From positions 1 through 59,613 of IMG/VR virus record IMGVR_UViG_3300046535_000830: a DNA stretch of 59,613 bases; one strand, 5' to 3'. A program made the translations under genes and the position numbers. The stretch is from a virus. Positions 8,067 to 16,071 of the stretch are shown one piece after another (positions within the stretch are counted from its first letter, which is position 1; each line of letters starts with the position of its first letter). The notes beneath the pieces are model-generated. The model worked only from the letters and a program-made list of their open reading frames with translations, was not told the DNA's origin and searched no databases.

Positions 8067-8689
8067 GCAACTCGAAGCTCGACCAGTTCGCCGAAGCCAT
8101 CGCCCAGGCCCGCGCCGCCGGGTCGTTCGGCAACGCCGAGCCCGCCGAGCAGCAGCTCCTCGACGTCCTGCTGGACATCGCCCCCGAACTCGACCACACC
8201 ACCGTCGGCGCCGCGTGGCTCGTGATCGGCAACCTGTTCCGCAGCAACCTCGAACAGGCACCCCCGCACCAGCAGGGCGACGCGGCGGTCAACCTGATGA
8301 ACCTCGTGCAGCTCGCGGGGCAGCGCCTGTACGCGGGCGCGCCGCTGACCCATCCGTGCCCGATCCCGCGTTCGAACGGGACTGCGTGCAGGTTCACGGC
8401 GAAGGGGGCGCGGCAGGAGGTGCTGGACGCGATGATGCGCGCGCACGTCGCGGTCTACCACCCGGGGCAGAGCTGGCCGCCGGAGCCCGACGAGCCCGAC
8501 GGGGACGACCTGCTACTGCGCATCCCCTGCGGCAATTGCGGCCACCACCGGGCGTACCACCGCGAGCACCAGGGCCGCAACCACGGCTGCGAGGCCAATG
8601 CCGCCCATCCGTCGCCGGGCGGCGGCACGCGGTACGGCCCCTGCGGCTGCGGCAGCTTCGTCGCCCCCACCACCGATGCGCAGCCGTAA
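8063..8689 (+). CDS. Hypothetical protein with C-terminal Cys/His zinc site
   Basis: 208 aa from an ATG at 8063. The N-terminal 90 residues are helical. The C-terminal part carries PCGNCGHHRAYHREHQGRNHGC and then CGCGSF, a Cys/His pattern likely to bind zinc. I do not recognise a family. It is one of the many Zn-ribbon proteins of this early block. Confidence 0.5.
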   Translation: MSNSKLDQFAEAIAQARAAGSFGNAEPAEQQLLDVLLDIAPELDHTTVGAAWLVIGNLFRSNLEQAPPHQQGDAAVNLMNLVQLAGQRLYAGAPLTHPCPIPRSNGTACRFTAKGARQEVLDAMMRAHVAVYHPGQSWPPEPDEPDGDDLLLRIPCGNCGHHRAYHREHQGRNHGCEANAAHPSPGGGTRYGPCGCGSFVAPTTDAQP

Positions 8690-8864
8690 GCAGTCGTGCA
8701 CCCGCAAGCGCCGCCACGAGACGAGGGCGGATGCGTGGGCCAGCATCCGCTCCCTGATCGCGCGCGGCGCCTGGGGGTTCGACATGCATGTGTACGGACC
8801 ATGTAGGCATTGCGGCGGTTACCACGTTGGGCACCGCAACGGATCAGGAGGGAAACGACCATGA
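8676..8864 (+). CDS. Small Zn-ribbon protein
   Basis: 62 aa from an ATG at 8676 inside the end of the previous gene (14 bp overlap). It has CTRKRRHETRADAWASIRS, then MHVYGPCRHCGGYHVGH: a cysteine/histidine knuckle followed by the HVG ending that is very common in tiny phage Zn-ribbon proteins. The size fits. It is probably a nucleic-acid or protein binder; no defined function. Confidence 0.55.
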   Translation: MRSRKQSCTRKRRHETRADAWASIRSLIARGAWGFDMHVYGPCRHCGGYHVGHRNGSGGKRP

Positions 8865-9184
8865 CCGAACCCGGAGATGCGCTACCGACACCCGACGCGC
8901 TGCTCGCCGCCCTCCCGACGCTCGTCGAGACGGAATGCCGACGGCGCGGCCTCACTCAGCGCGCCGCATCCCGCGAGCTCGGATTCTCCCCGTCTACCGT
9001 CACCCGGATCATCCAGGGGCACGGCGTCGACGCCCGCTCGTTCTGCAAGGTGCTCAGGTGGCTCGACCTGACGGCGGAATGGCTGCGTGAGCCCGCCGCG
9101 GCGGACGGCGCCTATCAGCGCGGCTGGAACGACTGCGCCGTGCGCGTGCGGGCAGCGCTCGTAGCCGATTGCGAGGCGATCTGA
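8861..9184 (+). CDS. XRE/Cro-type HTH protein
   Basis: 107 aa from the ATG at 8861, chosen because AGGAGGG lies a few bases upstream. Residues about 20-60 form a Cro/C1-type HTH: RRRGLTQRAASRELGFS, PSTVTRIIQG. The remainder is helical (GAYQRGWNDCAVRVRAAL). A local regulator is likely. It is followed by an overlapping tiny gene. Confidence 0.6.
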   Translation: MTEPGDALPTPDALLAALPTLVETECRRRGLTQRAASRELGFSPSTVTRIIQGHGVDARSFCKVLRWLDLTAEWLREPAAADGAYQRGWNDCAVRVRAALVADCEAI

Positions 9185-9327
9185 TGCCACCGCCCCGCCG
9201 GAAGCGCGCATGGCCGACCGACACCTACGCCCAACGCTGGGCCCGGATGCTCGACCTCGCCTGCATCCTCTACGCCCCGCCCACGATCTTCTACACCCTG
9301 CTTGAGCACGTCTTCCACGTTCACTGA
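9184..9327 (+). CDS. Tiny protein with one hydrophobic segment
   Basis: 47 aa from an ATG at 9184 that overlaps the previous TGA, ending at the TGA at 9325-9327. The basic N-terminus PPPRRKRAWP is followed by a hydrophobic stretch LDLACILYAPPTIFYTLLEHV that could span or touch the membrane, with the positive end inside. It is too short for family assignment. The tight coupling to the neighbour supports that it is translated. Confidence 0.4.
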   Translation: MPPPRRKRAWPTDTYAQRWARMLDLACILYAPPTIFYTLLEHVFHVH

Positions 9328-9356
9328 CCGCCGCACCGAGCCCGGAAGGCACCGAG

Positions 9357-10064
9357 ATGACCACCGACACCCGCCCCTACTGGGTGCACTCCGACCCCAA
9401 CACCCCGAGCACCATCGGCTGCCTCGTCTGCGTAGAGAACCACCCCGTCGACGGCTCGTTCCTGTGCGGCTACTGCTTCGGCCGGCTACGCAGGAACGTG
9501 TCGATCCTCGTCGGCGCGTACGGCTGGCTCGGCGTCGCGATGCGCTCTCCGGCGCCCGCGTTCAGGGACGGCAGCGGCCGGTCCGCGCCCGCCTCCCGGC
9601 CGCCGTTCGACGTGGGCCTGCACGACCTGCGCGACGACATCACGTTCAAGCTCCGGTCCTGGGCCCGGGTCATCGCCGAGGAGCATCAGCTCCGGGGGCC
9701 GTCCGACGGCGACGTTCGCACGGTGGCGGCCTGGATCAAGCCGCAGCTGTCCTGGGTGTCGGACCAGCCGTGGTGCGACGACATGGCGACGGAGTTCGAC
9801 GAGGCCGTCCGGGCTGCGCGTGGACGGGTGCCGTGGGAGCGGATCTGTCGCAGTCTGCCGCTACCGTGTCCCGGCCGGTACGGGTGCAACCTGCTGACGC
9901 TGGCGGTCTACGGCGGGGATGATGCGGTGACGTGCCGGAATGTGGCGTGCGGACGGGTGATTCCCTGGGCGGAATACTGGACCGCGGTCAAGCAGCAGCA
10001 CCTCGCATTGACGGCGCTTCCGTCGCAGACCGCACCGCTGACTATCACTGGAGCAGCAGCATGA
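9357..10064 (+). CDS. Hypothetical Zn-finger protein of actinophages
   Basis: 235 aa with an ATG start and a good RBS region (ggaaggcaccgag). An N-terminal CLVCVENHPVDGSFLCGYCF gives CxxC...CxxC, and a C-terminal part has further cysteines (CPGRYGCN, CRNVACGRVIPWAEYW). Proteins with this two-ended zinc layout occur in Streptomyces phages, role unknown. The middle is a helical domain with SWVSDQPWCDDM. Confidence 0.5.
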   Translation: MTTDTRPYWVHSDPNTPSTIGCLVCVENHPVDGSFLCGYCFGRLRRNVSILVGAYGWLGVAMRSPAPAFRDGSGRSAPASRPPFDVGLHDLRDDITFKLRSWARVIAEEHQLRGPSDGDVRTVAAWIKPQLSWVSDQPWCDDMATEFDEAVRAARGRVPWERICRSLPLPCPGRYGCNLLTLAVYGGDDAVTCRNVACGRVIPWAEYWTAVKQQHLALTALPSQTAPLTITGAAA

Positions 10065-10372
10065 GCCCTGAAGTCACCTTCCCTGCAATCCCAGGCAGAT
10101 TACGCCCGCTCTGGTTCGCCGTCGGAGACATCGTGGTGCAGGAGTTCCGCAAGCGAGACGATCCCGCCGTCCGTTGCGCCGCGATCCTGGACCGTATGCG
10201 GGGCGCCTTCGAGAACCCCAATGACCAGGATCTCTGGCTGGCCATTGAGCGGTTCGGCGACGACGTCCGCGGGATGCACGCCGCGCTGCTCGCCGTCGCA
10301 GAACAGTGCAGTGATCCCGCGACCGTGCGCATGATCGCCCAGAAGCTCGGGATCGAGGTGGACCGTGGCTGA
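10061..10372 (+). CDS. Hypothetical protein
   Basis: 103 aa from an ATG at 10061 (ATGA overlap with the previous stop). It is mainly helical, ending VAEQCSDPATVRMIAQKLGIEVD, which looks like a small helical bundle. No motif or membrane segment is visible and no family is recognised. It overlaps the next gene by 8 bp. Confidence 0.45.
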   Translation: MSPEVTFPAIPGRLRPLWFAVGDIVVQEFRKRDDPAVRCAAILDRMRGAFENPNDQDLWLAIERFGDDVRGMHAALLAVAEQCSDPATVRMIAQKLGIEVDRG

Positions 10373-11009
10373 CCGCCTGTACGTCGTCGTCGAGACCGCC
10401 CAGGCCTACGCCGGATGGCTGCGCTCGCGCGGCCTCTCGTCGTACGATCCGCGCCTCGTGCCGCTCTACCCGCTCAACCACGAGCGGAAGCTGCGCAGAG
10501 CATCGCGCGGCATCGCATACATGAAGGTCTGGCGGGCCCCCGCCCGCAGCGACCGGAGCCGCCCGATCCTGGACATGCTCGACGCGCGCGACGCCTTCCT
10601 GCTCGTCGGCAAGGAGATCGACCAGTGGCTCGCCAGCCATCCCGGCCCGGACGAGCTCGTCGGGCTCGCGCTGCTCGCGATGCTGCGCGACAAGACCGGC
10701 CTGTCCGGCACCGTCGACTACGTCGGCGAAGGCTGGGACAGGCGCGAGGAGCAGTCCGCGCGCTGGAGCCACCTCGAGGACTGCGCCGAGGCCTCGATCG
10801 CCGGACCCGTGGCCTGCACCGAGGACGCCACCAGCACCGGCTCAGGCTTCGAAATCCTCACCGTGCCGATCAGCTGCCCGCACGGCGAGCCGATCACCGC
10901 GAAAACCGCCGGATACGGCCACGGACACCTGCTGCCGAAGATGTTCGAGCTCGGCGAGCACCTGGCCGAGGTGCGCGAGTGCGAGCGGGAAGAGGGCGAC
11001 GATGCCTAA
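10365..11009 (+). CDS. Hypothetical protein
   Basis: 214 aa with a GTG start. The N-terminal half has YVVVETAQAYAGWLRSRGL and a basic stretch. The centre is helical (DELVGLALLAMLRDKTGL). The C-terminal third has one Cys-His element (ISCPHGEPITAKTAGYGHGH). I cannot assign a family. It lies in a run of overlapping small genes. Confidence 0.45.
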   Translation: MADRLYVVVETAQAYAGWLRSRGLSSYDPRLVPLYPLNHERKLRRASRGIAYMKVWRAPARSDRSRPILDMLDARDAFLLVGKEIDQWLASHPGPDELVGLALLAMLRDKTGLSGTVDYVGEGWDRREEQSARWSHLEDCAEASIAGPVACTEDATSTGSGFEILTVPISCPHGEPITAKTAGYGHGHLLPKMFELGEHLAEVRECEREEGDDA

Positions 11010-11214
11010 GGGTCAGAAGGGTCAGATCCGCATCGGCGACGGCCCGTGGATCGACGTCGAGAACGTGCAGATGACGTGGGCTACGCGCCCCGAGTGGCTG
11101 ACGGTCACCCTCGACCAGCGTCCCGAGGCGGAAGCCGCACGCCTGCGCGCGATCGGCGTCGACCCGGACCGCGTCATCGACGGCGAGACCGTGCGGAAGG
11201 AGATCGAGGGCTGA
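11002..11214 (+). CDS. Small hypothetical protein
   Basis: 70 aa with an ATG start overlapping the previous gene by 8 bp. The basic start PKGQKGQIRIGDGPW is followed by two short beta strands and a charged helix ending VRKEIEG. No family is recognised. Its stop overlaps the start of the next gene by one base. Confidence 0.45.
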   Translation: MPKGQKGQIRIGDGPWIDVENVQMTWATRPEWLTVTLDQRPEAEAARLRAIGVDPDRVIDGETVRKEIEG

Positions 11215-11411
11215 TGAAGGGGCGCACCCATTGCACCCGCGCCTGCCCGGTCGGCGGGCACGTGCACTACGCCAGCAGCGGTCGGGGCGGCGTGTGCTGG
11301 ACGCTCGAACGCCAGCCGCGCGTCGGCAACCACATGTCGTGGCTGGAGCGCGTGCCGCCCGCCAACCGGCTGCAGCGGCTCTTGCCGCGACTCAGGCGGC
11401 CGAAATGGTGA
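11214..11411 (+). CDS. Small basic Cys/His protein
   Basis: 65 aa from an ATG at 11214 (TGATG junction). It has CTRACPVGGHVHYASSGRGG, then a basic C-terminus RLQRLLPRLRRPKW. The pattern suggests a small metal- or nucleic-acid-binding protein. Function unknown. Confidence 0.4.
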   Translation: MKGRTHCTRACPVGGHVHYASSGRGGVCWTLERQPRVGNHMSWLERVPPANRLQRLLPRLRRPKW

Positions 11412-11620
11412 CGGCGCCCATCCGCTACGGTCCGCGCGAGAGCGAGTTCGTGCGTCCGGTCCGGATCATCAACATGACCACCGGCGAGTGGATGCCGTTC
11501 GACGGCGAGATCCACGAGGACGACGTGCAGTGGCTCGTATGGCTGCTCAACGAGGGCTGGGCGCTCGACTGGAAGCTGGCCCAGGCCGAACTGGCGCAAC
11601 GCAAGGAGGTCGAGGGCTGA
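11405..11620 (+). CDS. Small hypothetical protein
   Basis: 71 aa from an ATG at 11405, overlapping the previous gene by 7 bp. The sequence is acidic and Trp-rich (MTTGEWMPFDGEIHEDDVQW, VWLLNEGWALDWKL) with a helical end. No family is recognised. It is coupled to the HTH gene that follows through a TGATG junction. Confidence 0.4.
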   Translation: MVTAPIRYGPRESEFVRPVRIINMTTGEWMPFDGEIHEDDVQWLVWLLNEGWALDWKLAQAELAQRKEVEG

Positions 11621-11946
11621 TGGGTTACCGGAAGATCCCATGCGGCGCGACAGGCGAGACCGTACGGGCCAACATCGACATGCTGCGCAGGGCGAAGGGG
11701 CTCACTACAACGATGCTTTCGGAGAAGCTCAGCGCGGTCGGGCGTCCGATCGAGAAAAGTGGGGTGTGGCGGATCCTGAACGGTGAACGCCAGGTCGACG
11801 TCGATGACCTCGTCGCGTTTGCCGCCGTGTTCAGCGTTCGCCCGGAGCGGCTGCTTGCCGCATGGGAGTGCGACGGCTGCCAGGGGACGCCCCCCGCAGG
11901 CTTCACGTGCCAAGCTTGCGGACAGGGCGCCGCATGGCCAGCGTAA
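11620..11946 (+). CDS. XRE-type HTH protein with C-terminal zinc ribbon
   Basis: 108 aa. Residues about 16-70 are a Cro/C1-type HTH (NIDMLRRAKGLTTTMLSEKL, KSGVWRILNGERQVDVDDLV). The C-terminus CDGCQG...FTCQACGQG is a four-cysteine zinc ribbon. HTH proteins ending in such a ribbon are common small actinophage regulators. The start overlaps the previous stop by one base. Confidence 0.6.
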   Translation: MGYRKIPCGATGETVRANIDMLRRAKGLTTTMLSEKLSAVGRPIEKSGVWRILNGERQVDVDDLVAFAAVFSVRPERLLAAWECDGCQGTPPAGFTCQACGQGAAWPA

Positions 11947-11967
11947 GCGCCTGTCGCACCCGCCCCG

Positions 11968-12008
11968 TAGACTTGGACCATCCCCACGAACCACCCCCGG
12001 ACGGTCCA
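11968..12008 (+). promoter_or_regulatory. Possible promoter and inverted repeat before a MerR-like gene
   Basis: A Streptomyces-like -10 hexamer TAGACT lies at 11968-11973. Just downstream GGACCATCC and GGACGGTCC form a near-perfect inverted repeat ending about 12008, directly before the next start. No clear -35 is visible. The repeat could be an operator for the MerR-like protein it precedes. Weak evidence. Confidence 0.3.
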
Positions 12009-12010
12009 GC

Positions 12011-12313
12011 ATGCACCCGCCTGAACTCTCCTACCTGCGCACCAAATGCGGACTACCCGCCGTGCGAGTCGTCGTGATCCCGGACCCCGACGACCCGGCG
12101 AGCAGGACCCTGACGACCGCCGAAGCCGCCACGGCCGCCCACGTGTCCGAGAACGTCATCGCCAAATGGAAGGACCGAGGCCTGATCGTGCCGGTCGACG
12201 ACGACGCCGTACCCCGGTACCGCGAACTCGACGTACTACGCGCCGAAGCCAAGACGCGCCGCGCCCCGAGAGTCCGTCAACTCCTGGACGAGGCGTCACG
12301 AATAGTCCAGTAG
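12011..12313 (+). CDS. MerR/excisionase-like HTH protein
   Basis: 100 aa from an ATG at 12011. The centre is a MerR-type winged helix: LTTAEAATAAHVSENVIAKW, then KDRGLIVPVDDDAVPRYREL. The N-terminus is a short beta-rich extension and the C-terminus a basic helix. It could regulate transcription of the structural block that begins downstream. Targets unknown. Confidence 0.55.
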   Translation: MHPPELSYLRTKCGLPAVRVVVIPDPDDPASRTLTTAEAATAAHVSENVIAKWKDRGLIVPVDDDAVPRYRELDVLRAEAKTRRAPRVRQLLDEASRIVQ

Positions 12314-12314
12314 C

Positions 12315-12343
12315 TTGACTACCTGATCGCTTTGTCAGACACT
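12315..12343 (+). promoter_or_regulatory. Candidate sigma70-type promoter
   Basis: TTGACT at 12315-12320, a 17-bp spacer, then GACACT at 12338-12343. The -35 is near consensus and the -10 is acceptable for actinobacteria. It begins two bases after the MerR-like gene and points into a hairpin terminator about 30 bp downstream. Confidence 0.45.
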
Positions 12344-12370
12344 CTGCACGTAGGCGCACTGCGCCCATCA

Positions 12371-12403
12371 GCCCCGGAGACCCCACGCGGTCCGGGGCTT
12401 TTG
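12371..12403 (+). terminator. Hairpin with T-run (terminator or attenuator)
   Basis: GCCCCGG at 12371-12377 pairs with CCGGGGC at 12392-12398, and TTTT follows. It lies between the early block and the tail-spike cluster, just after a promoter-like sequence, so it could end the early operon or act as an attenuator. Confidence 0.6.
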
Positions 12404-12434
12404 CGTTCCCCGAATCAGCAGACTGGGAGTCAGC

Positions 12435-12746
12435 ATGTCCGCCATGTCCGACCTGCACGCGAAGGCCGAAGAGTTCAAGTCGAAGCTCGCCGCCGACGCC
12501 AGCCACCTCGTCGCCGAGTTCGAGCAGCTGCTGCACACGCTCCTCGGCCAGGGCGAGGCCAACGTCAAGGCCATCGCCACCACGGCCGAGGCCGCAGCGA
12601 AGCCCGTCGAGGCCGACGCGGAGCACGACGTCGCCGCCCTCGGCGAGACCGCCGTGCAGGAAGCGGGCCAGCTCGCACAGACCGCCGCGGCCGACCTCTC
12701 CACCCAGTCTGCGTCGGCCGCGGCGCCCGTCACCCCCGGCGCCTGA
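12435..12746 (+). CDS. Ala-rich amphipathic helical protein
   Basis: 103 aa with an ATG start and ggag upstream; an ATG at 12444 is an alternative. The whole sequence is a long Ala/Glu/Lys amphipathic helix (DLHAKAEEFKSKLAADASHL and similar repeats). It resembles LEA or phasin-like proteins in composition only. It is the first gene after the terminator, ahead of the papain-like enzyme and tail spike. A structural or membrane-associated role is possible but unproven. Confidence 0.4.
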   Translation: MSAMSDLHAKAEEFKSKLAADASHLVAEFEQLLHTLLGQGEANVKAIATTAEAAAKPVEADAEHDVAALGETAVQEAGQLAQTAAADLSTQSASAAAPVTPGA

Positions 12747-12748
12747 CG

Positions 12749-13273
12749 ATGCCCCCCGGCCGCTACCCCAACCCGCAGGCCGGATGGATCGGCCTCACTC
12801 AGATCGAAGGCCCCGTCGGCTTCGGCATCAGGTTCGGCCAGTGGCTCAACGGCTCAGGGTTCGAGGACTTCGAGCACGCCCTGGTCGCCACCGACGCCCC
12901 AGCTGGCGAGACAGGCCTCTGGATCGTCGAGGCCGAACCCGGCGGCGCGCGCCACGTGCCGATGCACTACTCCTCCGGGAGCATGTACTGGCTCCGGCCG
13001 CCGGACGCCGCCACCGGCCAGCGCGTAGCCGAAGCCGCGATCAGCCTGGTCAAGACGCCGTACTCGTTCCTCGAGTACGACGCGCTCGCCTTGCGCCGAC
13101 TGAACATCCCCGCGCCCGGCCTGCGGCACTACGTCGCCGATACCGGTCACATGATCTGCAGTCAGCTCGCAGACGAGGCCGCGAAGCGCGGCGGCTGGCA
13201 GCTGTTCGACGACGGGCGCTGGCCCGGCGACGTCACCCCCGGAGACATCTGGGAGCACGGCATCTCGTACTGA
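12749..13273 (+). CDS. Permuted papain-like (YiiX/NlpC-P60 type) cysteine hydrolase
   Basis: 174 aa from an ATG two bases after the previous stop. The His of FEHALVAT (H43) precedes the Cys of MICSQL (C137), the permuted order of the YiiX/LRAT-type papain-like group. The size fits a single domain. Such enzymes cut amide bonds in peptidoglycan or lipids. Next to a tail-spike gene it could be a virion-associated cell-wall enzyme; a soluble role is also possible. There is no signal peptide. Confidence 0.55.
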   Translation: MPPGRYPNPQAGWIGLTQIEGPVGFGIRFGQWLNGSGFEDFEHALVATDAPAGETGLWIVEAEPGGARHVPMHYSSGSMYWLRPPDAATGQRVAEAAISLVKTPYSFLEYDALALRRLNIPAPGLRHYVADTGHMICSQLADEAAKRGGWQLFDDGRWPGDVTPGDIWEHGISY

Positions 13274-13294
13274 CCGGACCAGGGGGTGAGCGTC

Positions 13295-16054
13295 ATGCCG
13301 TGGCCTGCCGACCTCACCACCAAGACCGTCACCAGCTCGTACCCGAACAACGGCACAGGCCTCAACGGCTGGTGCAGCTTCGTGCCCACCGCCGACCTGG
13401 CCGACTCGACCGGCCTCGCGATCCTGCGCGCCGCGCCCATGCAGGAGCAGGTCACGAACGGCGTGATGGCCCCGATCGTGCTGCCGTGCACCGACAATGC
13501 CGACCTCAGTCCGTCCGGCTGGGCGTGGACCGTCGTCGAGAACCTCCAGGGCGCGCCCCCGCGCGTCTGGTCGTTCTTCCTGCCGCACACGCTGCCCTCG
13601 ACGGTCGACCTCTCGGCGCTCACGCCGCTGGTCACCCCGCCGAGCCTCGTGCAGTACCTGCTCGCGGCGAACAACCTCAGCGACCTGACCAACCCGGCGG
13701 CCGCGCGCACGAGCCTCGGCCTCGGATCCGCCGCGACGCAGGCCTCCACGGCATTCGACGTCGCCGGCGCGGCCGCGACCGCGCTGGCGACCGCCGAGTC
13801 GTTCGCAACCAGCGCGGTCGCCACGGAAACGACCCGCGCCCAGACCGCCGAAGCGGGCAAAGCGCAGGGCCTCACCGTCACCGCCGTGCAGACCGCCTCG
13901 TACGCGATGGCGCTCGGGGACTTCGCCCGGTTCGACGTGTCCGGCGGCTCGGTGAGTCAGCCGCTGCCGTCCGGCGCCACGTCCGGCGCCAGGGTCGGCG
14001 CGAAACTGATCAAGAACTCGGCGACCAACAGCAACACGGTCACCCTCACCTGCCAGGGCAGCGACGTGTTCAACGTCGCCGGCGGGTCCACGTCGCTCGC
14101 CTTGACCCTCCCCGCGCAGGGCGTCGTCCTGCAGTACCTCGCGGGCAGCCCCGGCGTGTGGACCGTGCAGTCCGACGACATTCCGCTGACCCCGCTGCGC
14201 AACCTGTTCCCGGACTGGCTCAACGGCAAGGGCTACGGCGCGGTCGGTAACGGCGTGCGGCTGACCGACGGCGCGATGACTGCCGCGTCGAACGTGTTCA
14301 CCTCGGCGTCGGCGAGCTTCACCGCGGCGGACGTCGGCAAGCTGATCGTGGTCATGGGCGCGGGCGCGCTCAACGGCGCGGTCGGTGTCCCTCTCCCGGG
14401 CACGATCGCCGGGTTCACCTCGGCCACGCAGGTCACGCTCTCGGCCAGCGCGGTCACGACGGTGGCCGGGGCGACCGCGACCTACGGCACCGACGACCTG
14501 GCGAAGAACCAGGCGATGATCAACGCGTGCGCCCCTGGGCAGACCGCGTTCCTGCCGTACGGCATCTACATGCACTCCGGCGAGCTCTCGGTCACCACGC
14601 CGATCCGGCTCACGGGTGACGGCGCCACGATCGTCACCACCAACTCGGCCGCGATCAACTTCCAGAACACATACATCACCGCCGCGTCCGGGTCGTCCAC
14701 CACGATCGGCCTGGAGATCGACCACCTGGTGTTCGATGTCAGCGGCGGCCACGTGCTCTACAACTGCAACTGGAACAAGTTCTCCCTGCACGACCTGCGC
14801 CTGGTGCAGCGCTCGTACCAGTACGCCGTCTGGTACTCGACCGCGCAGAACCTGCTCGACACCGACGTGCGCAACGTCGTCACGCGGGTCTACGGCAACC
14901 CGCGCACAGTCCCGGCCTGGTACTTCAAGTCGGCGCTCGGCGGCGGCATCGCCATGTGGAAGTCGCAGAACACGCTGTTCCAGAACGGCGACCTCGACGC
15001 CACGCAGTACTACGTGTGGATCGAGTGCGAGGACGCGTCCAACCACAGCTACACCAACGACCTCACGTTCGAGCACGCGTGGTTCGACTCCGCATACGGC
15101 GGCTGCGTCAAGCTGCTCGCGACCCAGAGCGCGTCGTTCCGCAGCTGCAACGTGATCGACTCGTACTCGGCGACCTGGGGCAACTCCGCGTACTACATCG
15201 GCGCGGCCACGAGCAACGGCCTGTGGGCGAGCCAGAAGGTCAGCTTCCACGACTGCGGACGCGACCTCTCCGGCCCGAACGGCACCACCTCGTGGGACAT
15301 CGAGTGCGAGGCCACCACCGACTCGGTGACGATCTCGAACTATGCGATCCGCGACACCGTCCAGCCGCCGACGAACACGAAGCCGCAGTTCAATTTCCAC
15401 GGCTGCACGAACGTGCTGCTGCTGAACAACAAATTCCGGATCATCACCAACCCGGCGACCACGAGCGTCGAGCTCCTCGACGGCAACATCACCTACACCG
15501 GGCTGCTCTCCGGCGCGAACCAGCCGAACATCGACCTGCCGCAGCACCACGGCTGGCGCTCGTGGCCGTTCGACCTGAAGCTGTGCAACTCGACGGCCAA
15601 CCTGACCGCCGGCGTCCTGCAGATGGTGATGCAGTACATCAACGACACCGGCCCGCTGACCGGCGTCATGTTCAACCTGACCACCGCGCCCACGACGCCC
15701 ACCGCGGGCGAGAACTTCATCGCCTTGATCGACCAGTCCACCGGCTCCGTCGTGGCAGTCTCGGCCGACATGACCGCGGCCATCAGCACCTCGGGCGTGA
15801 AGAAGGTCCCATTCACCGCGCAGTTCACCCCCGTTGCCGGGCGCCTGTACTGGGCCGTGGTGCTGCCGAACTTCTCGGCCGGGACGTTCACGCTCGCCAG
15901 GCTGAGCAACGCCAACGGCCCGCTGAACAGCGGCCAGGGCGCCACGAACTACGAGTTCGCGACCAACGGCACTGCGCAGATCGCGGTCCCGGGCAGCATC
16001 ACCCCCAGTGCGAACGGCGCTGGCGGCGGCGCCTGGTGGGTCGGCACCTACTGA
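13295..16054 (+). CDS. Tail spike with pectate-lyase-like beta-helix
   Basis: About 919 aa; an ATG at 13295 with ggggg upstream, or a GTG at 13286. The N-terminal part contains the tail-fibre motif NNLSDLTNPAAARTSLGLGS (about 125-150) and an Ala/Thr coiled region. From about residue 300 (LFPDWLNGKGYGAVGNG) a right-handed parallel beta-helix of the Pectate_lyase_3 type begins, with YGTDDLAKNQAMINAC and repeated short strands to about 730. A C-terminal beta-sandwich follows. It is probably a receptor-binding depolymerase. Its place upstream of terminase is unusual. Confidence 0.7.
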   Translation: MPWPADLTTKTVTSSYPNNGTGLNGWCSFVPTADLADSTGLAILRAAPMQEQVTNGVMAPIVLPCTDNADLSPSGWAWTVVENLQGAPPRVWSFFLPHTLPSTVDLSALTPLVTPPSLVQYLLAANNLSDLTNPAAARTSLGLGSAATQASTAFDVAGAAATALATAESFATSAVATETTRAQTAEAGKAQGLTVTAVQTASYAMALGDFARFDVSGGSVSQPLPSGATSGARVGAKLIKNSATNSNTVTLTCQGSDVFNVAGGSTSLALTLPAQGVVLQYLAGSPGVWTVQSDDIPLTPLRNLFPDWLNGKGYGAVGNGVRLTDGAMTAASNVFTSASASFTAADVGKLIVVMGAGALNGAVGVPLPGTIAGFTSATQVTLSASAVTTVAGATATYGTDDLAKNQAMINACAPGQTAFLPYGIYMHSGELSVTTPIRLTGDGATIVTTNSAAINFQNTYITAASGSSTTIGLEIDHLVFDVSGGHVLYNCNWNKFSLHDLRLVQRSYQYAVWYSTAQNLLDTDVRNVVTRVYGNPRTVPAWYFKSALGGGIAMWKSQNTLFQNGDLDATQYYVWIECEDASNHSYTNDLTFEHAWFDSAYGGCVKLLATQSASFRSCNVIDSYSATWGNSAYYIGAATSNGLWASQKVSFHDCGRDLSGPNGTTSWDIECEATTDSVTISNYAIRDTVQPPTNTKPQFNFHGCTNVLLLNNKFRIITNPATTSVELLDGNITYTGLLSGANQPNIDLPQHHGWRSWPFDLKLCNSTANLTAGVLQMVMQYINDTGPLTGVMFNLTTAPTTPTAGENFIALIDQSTGSVVAVSADMTAAISTSGVKKVPFTAQFTPVAGRLYWAVVLPNFSAGTFTLARLSNANGPLNSGQGATNYEFATNGTAQIAVPGSITPSANGAGGGAWWVGTY

Positions 16055-16071
16055 CCAGTAAGGAGGCGGCG

